Below are positions 22,433 to 22,452 of a stretch of 22,452 nucleotides of DNA, piece after piece (position 1 is the stretch's first letter; each line of letters begins with the position of its first letter). The DNA lies in contig CAZCZR010000023.1 of the NCBI GenBank assembly GCA_964503455.1, positions 1 through 22,452 on the forward strand, given 5' to 3'. This DNA comes from CAZCZR01 sp964503455. GTDB lineage: Bacteria > Bacillota > Clostridia > UBA1381. The position numbers were made by a program, and so were the translations under genes. The notes beneath the pieces are model-generated. The model saw nothing but the letters and a program-made list of their open reading frames with translations, had not been told where the DNA came from and did no database searches.

Positions 22433-22452
22433 TAGAATTTATGAACTTTACC

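Overview
The window looks like a piece of chromosome from an anaerobic, probably gut-dwelling, Gram-positive bacterium of the class Clostridia. The support is a ribonuclease J with an AGGAGG-type ribosome site, frequent TTG and GTG starts, textbook sigma-A promoters (TTGACA-like, 17-base spacer, TATAAT), iron-sulfur and radical-SAM enzymes, and a secreted rhamnogalacturonan lyase that points to pectin degradation. Genus cannot be read from the sequence. I saw no tRNA, rRNA, CRISPR array, transposase or phage gene.

Layout. 1-116 is the 3' end of cysK, converging on an Rrf2 regulator (360-797, minus). A minus-strand operon follows: hflX, a YigZ-family protein, a lipoprotein, thioredoxin and queG (4660 down to 883). 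It is driven by a strong promoter at 4685-4713. That promoter abuts a 160-base segment with 14-base terminal inverted repeats, a candidate MITE. Next on the minus strand is a two-gene unit (6900 to 5091): a phosphoglycosyltransferase that would start a surface glycan, and an uncharacterised nucleotidyltransferase. A 14-base C tract lies upstream of its promoter. A MarR regulator and a 1165-residue family PL11 rhamnogalacturonan lyase form another minus-strand operon (11466 to 7475) with a clear palindromic operator.

From 11672 the plus strand takes over: proC, a PLP-dependent methionine gamma-lyase-like protein, ribonuclease J, and a PflA-like radical SAM protein. The last overlaps tail-to-tail with a minus-strand gene (16938-17855) that I read as a degenerate galactokinase homologue without its catalytic motifs. 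greA and an SstT-type Na+/serine-threonine symporter follow on the plus strand, with the sstT promoter built into the greA terminator. The right end is a minus-strand operon: a GltD-like flavin/iron-sulfur oxidoreductase and two short chromate-transporter halves.

Most of the window is ordinary housekeeping. The parts worth a second look are the galactokinase-like pseudoenzyme, the MITE-like element at the hflX promoter, the poly-C tract upstream of the glycan-initiation operon, and the MarR-controlled pectin lyase. I did not find a clearly new multi-gene defence or biosynthetic system.
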